NCBI GenBank assembly: GCA_013400975.1
Contig: WBMZ01012130.1
Location: 1-64,000 of the forward strand
Length of the DNA stretch: 64,000 nt
Source: Atrichornis clamosus
Lineage: Eukaryota > Chordata > Aves > Passeriformes > Menuridae
Direction: 5' to 3'
The stretch's first letter is position 1. Every line of letters begins with the position of its first letter. This document shows, piece after piece, positions 1 through 11,700 of this stretch. Below the pieces are notes generated by a model. That model had not been told where the DNA came from and did not search any database. It saw only the letters and a program-made list of their open reading frames with translations. Made by a program: the position numbers and the translations under genes.

Positions 1-870
1 TCCCTCCCTCCTTCCCTCTCCCCGGTGCGCGGCCATTGCAGTGACCCCGGCCGGCCAAGGATGATTACGAACACGCGGGGCTTCCTGTGGTCGGATCTGG
101 AGACGCGGGCGCTGTTGGAGATCTGGGGCGAGGCGGACGTGCAGTCGGCGCTGGACGGCAACTTTCGGAACAGCCATGTGTACCGGGACGTGGCGTGCCG
201 CCTGGCCGAGCTGGGCTTCGAGCGCACCCCCGAGCAGTGCCGCATCCGCATCAAGGGCCTCAAGCGGCAGTACTACCAGGCCCGGGACGGGCTGAAGAAG
301 AACGGGCACGCCCGCAAGATATGCAAGTACTACGACGAGATGGACCGGATCCTCAGCTGCCGGGGGGGGCCCGACGGCGCTCCAGAGCCGCTGGCCCCGC
401 CGCCCGACGGCGCCCAGCCGCCGGTGGGGCCGCTCGCCGCACCGCCCACGCCGGGCACGCCGCACAACAGCCGCGAGGTGGACGCCGAGCTGGACGAGGA
501 TGCCGGGCCGGAGTCTCCTCGAGACAACTTCACCGAGGACTCCGGGGAGTGCTCTTCCTACGCCGACCACCCCATCAAGATGGAGTGCCCGTCATTCGCC
601 ATCCCTGTGCCGCCGGGTGACGGTGAGTAGCCGGCGGGCTCCCGGCGCCGGGTGTCCTCCCCTCACCCCGCGGGCTCTCGCAGGCCGACTGCCGGCTCTT
701 GTCCCCAGCTAGCACGATTCTAGTGGCTTCTGCTTTACCCTCCTCCCTCCCGCCCCGTCCTCTGCGCTTCGAAAGCCGCCCGTGCCTCCGTTGCACCTTG
801 CGCGTCCCCCTGAACTGGGGAGCTCGGAAGGGGAGCGGGTTGTTGCTAGTGCTGGAAATGCTGCACACCG
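1..870. promoter_or_regulatory. CpG-rich promoter/first-exon block
   Basis: This is the most GC- and CpG-dense stretch of the window, and base composition drops sharply to AT-rich after about 900. It contains the coding part of the trihelix exon and the start of its intron. CpG islands of this kind usually mark promoters of broadly expressed vertebrate genes. No TATA box is visible, and the left edge of the block is cut by the window. Positions 1-23 are an almost pure pyrimidine run of TCCC-type repeats, which could be a promoter element or the tract of a splice acceptor ending at 41. The transcription start cannot be placed from sequence alone. Confidence 0.6.
61..622 (+). CDS. Trihelix protein, coding exon 1
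   Basis: The exon encodes 187 residues plus one base and ends at the donor GTGAGT (623-628). It contains the whole Myb/SANT-like domain (about residues 5-105), then a proline/alanine-rich linker and an acidic tail ending in PVPPGDG. The ATG overlaps a TGA in another frame. Frame +3 is also open across the exon, which is a by-product of the high GC content. The reading frame continues upstream to 42 without a stop, so a further 5' exon is possible. Confidence 0.75.
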
Positions 871-2233
871 GGTAGGGGGAGGTGCTTCGGACAGGGACCC
901 TAGTGAATCGGTATTTATCAATGGGAAATCGATGGAAAACTAGCGCAGAGGTTATCGGGACAAAGTGTCAGGTAGCAATGTACAAGAAAATAAGTATCCT
1001 TCTCTCTGGAGGGTTTTCCCGTTCCCTGCAGATTGTGTGCAGTTTTGCTAATCGGTATTAAAACGATGATGACGATTATACCTGAAAAATCTGCTTATTG
1101 TTGCAGATGGGCCAGAAGGCTAGGGGAGAGCTTTTACATAATTAATTGTATGGGTTTTTTCAGAAACACTGCTTCTAACTTTAGCGGGCTTGTGGACAGA
1201 AGCAGCACTTCGATAAAGCCTCTGCTTTCCCTGCTCATTCTTACCCTCCGCTCCACATTTGTATTGTGGAAGTGTTGCTTGTTTGTTTTCAATCTAGATT
1301 AATGCAGGGTTTTTAATACAAACATGAACCTGTCTTCAGAAGTTGACATCACTAAGGAATCAGCCAATTGGTTCACGTTTAACCAACCTTCTTTTTACAC
1401 ATAAACCCCATCAAAGAGTTGTTTACACTAATGTTCTTTTGAAATGCAAATCTAGAATGCCAACAGACTGAAACTCAATTTAGATTAATGTAATTACCTG
1501 CAATACACAAATGAGGCTATACTATTTAATAACCTTCACTTAAACCTTTTTAAAAGATGAAGAAGACCACTATTGTTGGAGTTTAGTACTACAACAATTT
1601 AAAAATGCCTCTTTGTGATTTTTGTGTTACCCTTGCAACTTTTTAGAAGTTTATGGGTTTGTGTTAGTACTCTGAAATAAAAATATCTCAAATAATTACT
1701 ATTCATGTTGAAAACATGTAACAACTTTGTGATGCATTAGGTGCACCTCTTGCAGGGAGATTTTTTGCTGCTTTCCTCTTAGAAAATTGGCTTTCATCGG
1801 AAAAATAATTGATTCTTTCCTTGCTTTAGGCTTTAAAGAAGTCAGTGCTCCAACTATTACCCCACCTCTCAATCAGCCCAAAAGATCAAAAAAACGCCAT
1901 ACAAATTTAACATTGGATAAAATGATGGAAAAATTCCTGCAGCAGAGCATGGATACAGATGAGAAATTTTACAGATTTGAAGAGCAGAGGCTCAAAATTG
2001 AGGACAAGCGTCGGGAAGCTGAGCATGCTCGAGAACTCCAGATGTTACAGATGTTGGGACAGATGTTGGCTGGAATTTCTTCTACAGTATCGCAAAGGTC
2101 GCAATCTATACCAGCAAGTCCACCTCGGAGAGCGAACCATCGTTCATATGCGGATAACTTTAATTATAATGCTATGACAGCAACACTTTCTCCACCGATA
2201 GGTACTTCCTTCTACAGCATAAATAAAAGCTAG
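61..2233 (+). CDS. Myb/SANT-like (trihelix) DNA-binding protein, two exons
   Basis: The coding sequence joins 61-622 and 1830-2233, for about 321 residues. The N-terminal 105 residues form a Myb/SANT-like trihelix DNA-binding domain of the kind found in MSANTD and ZSCAN20/29 proteins. It has spaced tryptophans (FLWSD, LLEIWGE), the core RNSHVYRDVACRLAELGF, the basic helix RIRIKGLKRQYYQAR and the closing CKYYDEMDRIL. A proline-rich acidic linker follows. Exon 2 adds a basic patch (PKRSKKRH) and a charged helix (about residues 230-265, EEQRLKIEDKRREAEHAREL) that is probably a coiled coil for dimerisation, as in related proteins. The role is inferred to be nuclear DNA binding; targets are unknown. 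I chose the ATG at 61 because it has a purine at -3 and the domain begins just after it. Exon 2 may instead splice at 2202 into NAXD. I cannot assign a gene symbol with certainty. Confidence 0.75.
623..1829 (+). other. Intron 1 of the trihelix gene
   Basis: The intron has GT-AG boundaries. The first 250 bases are still GC-rich and belong to the CpG block; the rest is AT-rich. Short open frames on both strands at 570-920 show no recognisable protein and are composition artefacts. I looked here for the usual NAXD first exon and found no candidate with an ATG, a hydrophobic or basic leader and a phase-1 donor. Confidence 0.5.
1830..2233 (+). CDS. Trihelix protein, coding exon 2 (terminal form)
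   Basis: The acceptor TTGCTTTAG ends at 1829. Joining the last base of exon 1 to GC gives glycine and keeps the frame. The exon encodes a threonine/proline stretch, a basic patch, a charged helix rich in E/R/K and L/M, and a serine/arginine-rich end. If read through, it stops at TAG 2231-2233 after INKS. A donor-like AG|GTACTT lies at 2202, so an alternative form would end at 2201. The helix and the frame continuity with exon 1 are clear. Which 3' end is used cannot be decided here. Confidence 0.7.
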
Positions 2234-5200
2234 GGTATTTTTAAAATCTTTGTGTGAAAGCGCTGGTAGTAAGCAGCTTTTGAAAATAAAAGCTAATTGG
2301 AATTATTTAATATTGTGGCGAAGGTGTTTGTCTGATGTAAAATGAAATGAAATCATCATTCGTACCATTGTACTGATTATTTGATGCAGGTACAATAGTT
2401 ATAACAAATTTTAATGAGCAAAATCATACCTTTTGAACCCTGTAAGCAATGGGAACTTCTTTCCCCATACATGTCTCTTCACATAAAATGAAGTTAGGAG
2501 GAGTTTTGTACCTAAAAGGCAAGTAGCACAGTTGCTGAAAACTGTCTGGAAACATTAGTTATTCTGTAGTGGAAATTTCAGTGCTGTTCTGCTTGAAGTT
2601 ATCAAGCATAACCCAGTATATGAAGTTAAGGCTGTGCATATGTTTTTTCAGGGCTGGGAAAAGAGTGGAGTTTTGCCTACACTGAAGTAAGTCAGATGTT
2701 AAAATCTAGCTTCTTTAAAATAAATTTCTTTACAAAATTCTGAGTCTTACCAATTAAACATTGTATTATTGTAGTAGGTGTAATAGAAGATGAAAGTATT
2801 TGCTTATGTTTTTCTTCTACACCAGCTCTTTAGAAATTCTTTGGGCATCTGAATTTACTTTAAAGAAAAAGGCAAAGCAGGATCTCAAGAATTGGTATTT
2901 ATGCGCAAAGCTTTCCTTTCATACCTTATGTGTGGGCCAGAAGCTTATAGCAACAATCATTAACAAACTTCTCGGGATCTGTGTGCCTGTGGCATTTATC
3001 TTTATCATGGTCTCTTTGTATGTGGAGGCAGACTGCATGGGCAGGAGGAAATCAGGGGTACTCTCAGTGCTGGAACTAGAGTCAGGTTGGGGCTTAGTGA
3101 TTGTACCCTGCCACGTGGAAATGAAACAAGTCTTATTCTGTTCTAATTCTGAATTTCACACTGCTTGGAAGAAGAAAAGCATAGTTTGAACAGAGGAAAA
3201 AAAGAAACCACCCAGCCTCAGTGTTAAAGAACAGTTTGGCATGCCAGATCCTAACGGGCATTCTCTGAGTGCTGAGAGGCTCTTGGAGCCGTTTCCGTTC
3301 TGTGCTACTGCGTTTGCCCGTAAAATGCACAGGAGACTCGGTGGTTAGGCCGGTTGAGGCTTTAGGCTGGCAGGTGTGGTTGCGTTTCTTCTTGAGTGGA
3401 TAGTTGGTCTGTAGGATTTCTTGGTGGCAGCAGACTTTTGTAGATAAATTAAGGCATATGAATGGATACAATGTTAAATGTTGCTTTCACTTTTTTAAAA
3501 TAAAGGACTGGAGTGCTTTAGAAAATCCCTTAGGAAATCACTTAAGGTTCGAGACTGGGGTGATGGTACGTAAAAGGTTTTACCATTACTTCTGGAAAGT
3601 TTTTCCTGGAAAGCTTCATTATCTGTAACAAGTGAAACTGAAGTTCAGGGGTTTTTTTCTGGATTTCATCATGTGGCTGGACAGTCATATTGCAGTGTGC
3701 AAAAATGCATTATGTTTATTTAACTGTAGCAAGAGCAACTTGAGACTCTAATCTTCTAATTGGCAAAAATGTAAAAAATTTATGTTAAAATGTGAACATA
3801 ATGCTTCAGTCAATGTATCTTCTAAGGAATTAAGATTTCAGTTGTTTATAGCTGAATATGCCGTAGTGATTCTGTAGGTAGAATAGGGCTCTATTAAGAG
3901 TTGCTTTTTGCAAAATTCTCTATTTTCTCTCCATTTATTATCCAGTCACTTTATATTTACATATAAACAAACACCTGCAGCAAATAAACAGAAGGCCTTC
4001 TTAACAACATTGCAGGTTAGGGTTCCAAGCTATATTATATGCTTGTGTGTTTGAAAACTAGTGAGTGTATGAAGTGTGATTTAAAGAAAATAATCTGCCC
4101 TATTTTTAGAGGGAATGAGCATTTTGTTCTCTGGGTCACTGCAATGCTATTTTGTCCATAATCCAAAACAAGTTGCGGGGTTTTTTTCTCTTATTTCATT
4201 CCTGTGCTTTCCCTACCCTTTTTTATTATATCTCAATAGGAGTGGGTGCCTGTATTTAGGAGCAGGAGATCAGCCAAGAGTATTTATCATTAATGAACAC
4301 TAAAGCATATTATTACTGCAGATGAGCATGTCTGTTTTAGGTTTAGATTCTGTAGAAGACAGAGGAAAAGATGCTTTTTGCTGATAGCACACAGATGTGA
4401 AGTTTTCTTGTTTCACACTTTTCCCCGTTATTATGTCCAGTATTTCTGGAACAGTTTTTCTTTTTTTTTTTCTCCTTCCTTTTTTCCCTGCTCTATGTTT
4501 TGGGTTTGGGGAGTGGGGTTACTGAGTTTTATACAGCTGAAAATAAGGAGTATAGTGGGAGTTACTTCCTACTAATTGTGTTATACTGTGTAGCAGTTCC
4601 GTGAAAGCTTTTTAGAAGATCTGTAAAAAGGAAAGTAAGCATGGCTGTGGTCTAGGACAATGATATTAGCATTCAAATAAACTGCTCTTCTGAACAGAAT
4701 TGTACAGTTAATGAGGAGCTTTGTTGAAATACAGGAACTTACTCTTTTAGTGTATTCGCTGCAATTTACAGTTAACACATTGTTGATAGAAGTAGTGATC
4801 TTCACATTTTTCCCATGTTAGGTAAACATTTTAATTCTCTCTAATTGTAATTGTTGGAATAATTTTCTAAATTTTTGTAGCCTTTTGAAACAGTAATTTG
4901 AGTACATGGTCTTCTGAGTGTGCAGTTTTAGTATACGGCTTGACATGTAGCTTTGCATCAGAGATCTGGAGTTGTATTATAGCTAAAAATGATCTTTGTG
5001 TAATATTTGTGATGTTTGCATCTAGTGCGTTGGATTATAGTTTTGCAGAAAGACTTTCATTATGCTTTGTAACCGCCTACCAAAAAAAAAAGCAGTGAGA
5101 TAGGCCCTGATTCTACTAAGAGGTGGAAGTCTTTAAGGGGAAGCAAAATATAAGGTAGGGTGTACATTTAAAATTTGGTTTCAGTTGTTTTGTGCTTGCT

Positions 5201-5603
5201 TTGTGTTTGGATGTGTTTAGTCCTTACTAAGTGTACTTACTTCAGTTGAGCTTAATTATGGAGCTGCTTTCAGGCTGAACTAAGAAGGTATTTGTAGTTA
5301 CAAAATGTTCATATACCTATTCTGGATTGTTGTTTCTTTCTGTACCTGAGCCCTACATTAGGACTGAACAGTCAGTGAGAATATTCTCTGCATCAGACCC
5401 TAAATTCATTTTTAAATCATCACCTTCCCTAGTTACTCACTGTTTTAAAGGCCTTTAAGTGGCAAAGCATTTGGTTTTTAGAAGTATGCTACTTGGTATA
5501 TCTTTGTGTGATTTTATTAGTGTTCATGAGTGCCTAAAAGAAAGCTTAACGATAGTTTAAGAAAGAACATACTTTGAAGTAACACTTATTTTCTTCTTTT
5601 CAG
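2234..5603 (+). other. Interval between the trihelix exons and NAXD
   Basis: This is AT-rich non-coding sequence without a CpG island. It ends in the polypyrimidine acceptor of the first visible NAXD exon. It is either intergenic plus intron, or the intron of a trihelix-NAXD fusion transcript. I see no exon, RNA gene or clear repeat in it. Confidence 0.4.
2285..2290 (+). terminator. Poly(A) signal of the trihelix transcript
   Basis: AATAAA lies 52 bases after the stop codon, and another copy overlaps the stop region at 2222-2227. A GT-rich stretch follows at about 2312-2337, as expected for a downstream element. This supports a short transcript that ends before NAXD. Confidence 0.5.
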
Positions 5604-5754
5604 TGATAGAGAGATCTTTTTCACTGCACAGAACACACACTCTAAAGGATATGGAGAATATTTTTCAACTGGTGCGCAATGTTATCCCTCCTCTAACAGG
5701 GAAAAAGCATAAAGGTCAAGATGGTCGTATAGGCATTGTTGGAGGATGTCGAGA
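5604..5754 (+). CDS. NAXD: NAXD exon (first visible)
   Basis: The acceptor TTCTTCTTTTCAG ends at 5603 and the donor GTAAGT starts at 5755. The exon encodes [20 protein letters not shown] onward to [19 protein letters not shown], the start of the NAXD catalytic domain. It begins in phase 1 and needs one base from an upstream exon. An in-frame ATG at 5651 (KDMENIF) could start a leaderless cytosolic form. Confidence 0.93.
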
Positions 5755-8700
5755 GTAAGTTAAATAGAAATTTGATTTTTACTTCTGATAAAGCTTGAGG
5801 ATGTCATAACTACTTGTAGAAGCCATTCAAACTCACTTTACATTTAAACAACAAGTATTTTCCAGAGAGCTTTAGTAGTCCCATCATCATGACTATGCTT
5901 ATTTAGGAAAGAGCATGTTACCTTGCAGATGTGTTGCAAAATTTTGGTGCTGAATGCTACTGGAACTTAAAATGCTGTTTTTATCTGTGTCTACCTTGTC
6001 TGTCTTTTTGACCGCCAAACTCTCTGCTTTCAGTGTGTCTTTTCCCATTGCATGATGAAGTTATAGAATAAGTAGAATAGGGTAAGACAGTATCACAACT
6101 GGATTTTTTTAGTTTGGTTGGTTGGTTGGGTTTTTTTGGTAGCTTGGGAACTAGGTCTTTCTATTTTCTTATGCTATATTTTCTTGTGTGCTTTTTATTT
6201 TGATAAGTATGGGTGTTTCATAGCTTCTGTCAATACCTTGTTTTATGTACTGGAGCAATAAATACCATGTTTCAGGGGGAAAAGAGATACACCGTAAATC
6301 AGTTAAATGCTTAACTGACCTAGAAACATTGAACAAAAGACATTTTGAGCATTGAACAAAGAACATTTTCCCTTTTGAAAGAGAGAGTACATCTTTCTTC
6401 ATTAATAAGCATTCTATAAAGAGCAAAATGGTGCTTACAGCTGGGTTGAATAGCCAGGAGTTAGAGCCTGATGGTCATAGGTTCTTACCTCTTGGCTGAA
6501 GTAAGCACCTCTGGAGGTTGATTTTGTTCATCTCTCCCTCTTCAGTCTTTATAAAGAGAATTTAGGGCAACTGGAATCACAGTTCAGGCACTTTAGTTAA
6601 GCATCTAAAGGCAGATGGGATTGATCCACGTTACAGATCCCACATTTAGCTTGCAAACAGTGCTCAGGTCTTGTTTTGTTCGTCTCTAAACTTTTACTTC
6701 CGTTACCTGAGAAAATTTTGCTGGTTTATGGCATGATCTTTGTAAATATTTCTATGAAAGAGCATGTGGCTAAGGTGAAATTATGTACCTTTGAAATCCA
6801 AGCAAGGTTTGAGATTGGCTTCGGTATAGCGAGATATCTTCTCTCTTATGCAGCAAACAGAAGGGAAAGTGGTTTTAAAAATTTGCTCCTGAATTTGGGA
6901 TTTCATTATGGCAGGCTGATTTCCAAATTATCTAATCCCATTACTGTGTCTCCTAACCTAAATTTTATCTCATTCTAGATACACTGGAGCACCATATTTT
7001 GCTGCAATTACAGCTCTCAAAGTGGTACGTGTTCTTCTATATGAGTCTGAAATGAACTTTTTATGATTTCTGTTGCCTAGGTGCCATTTTTTAAAAGCAT
7101 TAATTCTGTGCTGCACATGAACTCTGAGTTCTAAAAGGTCTTCTCTTGAACAAAGAAAATCCTTAGACAGGATTTGCAGAAATACTTTGTAAATATGTCA
7201 TTCACTGTGTTTCTTTCCCTCTGTAAGGTGAAGTTAGAAATATGTTAAAAATTCATAATTTCAGGGACTTGGATAGGAAATACTAAGACTTGATAAAATA
7301 TTTTCTCCAGAAGTGAACAATAAAATAACTTTAGATTATTGTTTAAAGTTACGTTTTTGGTGTTACAGTGAGTTCTTCAGAATTTTTTATCTGGACCTGA
7401 TGACTGTGTTGAATGAAGTAACTTTCTTTCAAAACTTAAAACTTTAGCCTAGTAAAATTCTTTTGTGCTGTAAGTCTAAAGATTGTGGATTAAATTAAAT
7501 GTAATTTTTAATAGCACACTTTATTTGCATTCTAATCTTCAGCAGAAGTATTCTCTATGCTTTTCTCCCCCTAGAAGCATGAACTTCCTTGCCATATTGA
7601 ATGGCTAAACATACTTACTGCAGACCACATAAATACAGGGTGATTGTTCAATTGTAAACAAGTCATGCTTACATAATACATCTGATTTTCAGAATGCTAT
7701 ATATAGTGTGTCAGTACTTTCAGTTCATTGTGTATGTTTTTCTTTTTGAAGATTTCTCTCAGTAAGTAGGTAACCAACCCAGATAGTTCCAACCACTTCT
7801 TTCCCCAGGATGCAGTCCCTCAAAGATTTAAAACTGAAATGATATTATTTAATCATGTTTTTATAAGATCCCAAGGCCACTCAGCTTTCTGTTCCCTATG
7901 TGCAAATCCAGTGGCAATACTAGGAGGTTCCTTACTGAAGTCACTTGATCTCAGATCGTTACATCTGCACGTAAAGGGTCAAAGTGGCTTGAAATATTAA
8001 ATGTGTAGTAGTAAAGCCAAGCAGACACTTCCTTAACACTATGAAATTTCAGTATGCATGACAGATACAAGACCACGTTTTCTGGTCACTGCTTACATAA
8101 TTTTATGTGTATTTCTGATTTTTTGAGTTGGTGACAGAAGCTTTAGACTCAGCTCTTCAGCTTTAATGTTTACTTAACCTAGGGTGTATTATTGAAATTG
8201 TGCCAGCCTTTATCTTGCCTGTTGAGTAATAAATGGTAGGACTGGAAATGTGCTCATAGATTGCCATAGCTCTATTTTGCAAGTATGTTACAGCATTATT
8301 ATGGCTCTCTGATGCAGCTTCTCTCATGTTCATCTGTGTTCTTTGCCTTTCTTCCTATTGTACATGGGACATTTTAGTCTTTGCTCATCTGCAAATGAGA
8401 AACATTTCTCAAGTGAGTAAAAATCCAAGATTTGTATTTTCAGTCATCCTATTAGTGAGAAACAGAAAAAAAATTATATTGGAAGATCGATGCGAAAAGA
8501 ATTTCTCCAGAACATTTTATGGTCATCTAAGCCAAAATAATAAAAAAAAAAAATTTGTTTTAGCAATTGAGAAGTAAGAATTCTGTTGAATTATTAGTGA
8601 ATTAATCTTTGGAATGATAAAGGTATTATTAAGTATAAATTTCATAATCCTGTTTGCAAATTTTCTTTTTTAGGGTGCAGATTTATCCCATGTGTTTTGT

Positions 8701-11700
8701 ACCAAAGATGCAGCAACAGTAATCAAATCATATAGTCCAGAGCTGATTGTTCATCCAGTTCTGTAAGTGACTTATGTTTTGTTTAAATGAGCTAGTCAGG
8801 CTTACTAGTTTGAATATTTTGGTCTGATAATTGATTGGTTTGTGTTACTTTTTTGCTGAGTTACTAGATGGATGAGCTGGAGATCACAAAAACTCTGGGG
8901 TTTGGCCTTTCATTACAAACTATTAGATATTAAATATAGGACGATCAGATGTGAATTTTTTTCATCACTATCAAAGTACAATTTTTAAAAAGCAAAGATC
9001 TTGCTTTCTGCTACTTGCTGACACGTGTTCTGTGATTGTAATGCTTTTAACAGAGAACAGTAGCAAAATCCAGAACTACAAATCTCTACAAGTCAGCATT
9101 TTGGAATCTGCATTTGAAAGGCAAATGGAGTGTGTTCTCTTGCTTCTTCAGCCCTATTAGTGTTTAACAATAGCGTGTCTTTTCTCCTCTCACTATTCTG
9201 TAGACACCTATGCAAAATGACTGGGCAAGAGAAATGCTGATTCTTCTTCTTCATGAGTGTGTTGCTTGAGATACACACCTATTTTTGGGAGTAAATGAAT
9301 GTTCCAAACTGATATAAAATACAAGGTTTAATTAACAAGAAGATGAAAAGTTTAATAAGTAACTGTCCTCCTAATTGGAAAAATCAGTGTGTGCTTTTTC
9401 AAATTTGTGTTCTGAAATATGTTACTGATTGATGAACTTTCACAGGATAAATTTGTTTCATCAATCAATTAGGTGTTATGATGGTTTACAATGAGCACTA
9501 CAAATGAGAATTAAGATGTGTGCCTTAGGTATCTGCCTCTGAGCTTAGCTTGCACCAGTGCATGTCAAAGTCTGTTGGTGTACGTAGCAAAGCTGTGATT
9601 AAGGCAGGAAAAGCGTAATTCAAAATCATGTTTGTCAGGTATTGCTGTCAGGAAGGATTTATGACAGTAGAAATATTTTAGTGTCTGAGAAGAAGAATAT
9701 GATCTTCCTTATGGGAATGCCTGCGGTTGGAAGCCATAAGTTTATTACATTCTAAAGGTGGGTTTCATTCCTGTCACTGTAGAGAGAGGTGCTTAGAAGG
9801 AAGACAGTTAAATTGGGTTGTGTTGTGTTGATTGCTTTTTTCCCCCCCACCTCCCAGAGACAGAAGACACTCATAACTTTATGGATTTTAGACAAGATAA
9901 AAATAATGGTTGAAAGCAAGGGAGAGATTGTGTTTGTCCTCTAAAATCTAAAAGGCATATCTTCAGTTGATGTTCTGTCTGATACGTGATAACAACTACA
10001 CTGGAGAAGCCTAATGGCAGTATTAACATTTAACTTGGGTTGCCTTGATGTGTTCCACTCGGGATACAGTAAAGCGTTGACCTTGCCTTGAGAAAAGCAC
10101 TGTTTGTGTACACAGTGGTTCTTGATGTCTGGTAATGGAAAAGGTTAATAGGAGAAACAGAAGCAGCATAGAGGAAAAGGGAGGTGAAAATAGGGTAAGC
10201 AGTAAACTTTCTGTTCATGGAGGACCAGATAGTGCCTGGTAAGTAAGAGTAGGATTTTTTATGCACACATTCTCAGTGTCTTCTGTGGAATTCAGATTTC
10301 AATGAAAACTGTGATCTTTGTATTCGCAAAGAGAACTTCTGATTTTAAACTTCGGTATTGCCTGTAAGTCCCTTTAGATGTACAAAGTACAGTGAATCTA
10401 GAGATTTTCATATCCATGTATCTTTAAGTCTGCAACTCAGTATCTAATACATTTATTAAAACTGATTAATTTCATGCAGGCAGCTGGGCTAATTACATGA
10501 TGCAGTAGATGCATAAATATTGTTTACGTGACATTCAAAATGAAAAAATGCAAATATCGGAGTGTTCAGATTTTATTTATTAAATTTTCTCATATTTTTA
10601 TCTCTTCTTCCTTTGAGGGAAAGAGAGAACAGTCTTTTCTGATTAGGAAGGGAAAAAATCTCGACTGATTGTAGTGAGCCCAGGTTTTATTGAAGTTTAC
10701 ACTAACAGCCTATTTTCTTATAAGGGCCTTTGTCTTCAGTGTTACACTTCTCATATGATCCTTTCTGTGTTGTGGAGCCATTTGAGTTCAGCAGGCACGG
10801 CCGGCTGCTCTTGATTCAGAGCCTGATCTCTCAAACAGTCTTTGTACTTTCTCCCGGGCCGCACTTCACGCATGGAAGAACCTGCGGGTACAACCCACGG
10901 GCAGCTATGTCATTGTTTTCTTTTGTGTCTCTCCTTAAAACTTTGCTTTGTTATGATTTCTCCGTGACCCTTCAGAGTAACTAGGTAGCTGTTGTACCAC
11001 TCTCTTATTATGCTAATCATAATTATGGCCCCGTGCACTCAACTCACTGTTTGAACAGCTTGGCATTTTGCCAGGGTTCAGCTGCCATTTTGTACTGCTG
11101 GGAGTCTGACATTTTATCATCTTAGCTGCCACTACTTTGTCTACTGTCTACACCTCGCAGGAGATCACCTCAAGGGAAGAACATGCTTTTTTTTGCCCCC
11201 TCTGAATGCCAGGGCTCTTCTGGCTCATTTGGGCTGCTGTTGCAGATCTTTGCCAGGTATGAAGGTATGTGAGAGTTAGAAGTTGGACTGAAGTGTTTCA
11301 GGTCCTTGGCAAATGTCTGTCACTTCAAGGATGCAGGGAATGTTATGTGAGAAAGATTGAGTGGGATTGCAGAAGGAGGGTTATGAAAACGAACATCCAT
11401 CTTACAGCATTGCCAGGGCAATTCCATGTAACTCCAGCTGCAGACCATCCCAGAATTCCTTTTGGGGTAACATTCCATGCTGGGAACACCTACAGCACAA
11501 TTTTCTCTGTGGTTTTGGTCTCTTGACTTCATTCCCTGTGAGTAAACATGAGAGTGGTGGGACAGCCTGGGATCTGGAAAGACAAAGCTTCAGCACCCAG
11601 CTGTGTGTCCTCACCACCCGAGCAGAATAATGACAGCTGGGTGTCTAGGGGCTGTGAATAGTCAGTGTTATCAGTAGTAACTTTTCATTCATGGATTCTG

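Noticed and set aside
87..620. 177-codon open frame in the +3 frame of the trihelix exon
   Set aside because: It overlaps the clear trihelix frame, is dominated by G, A, R and P, and results from high GC content.
3540..3560. GGTTCGAGACTGG resembling a tRNA T-loop
   Set aside because: No acceptor stem, anticodon arm or A box at the right distance.
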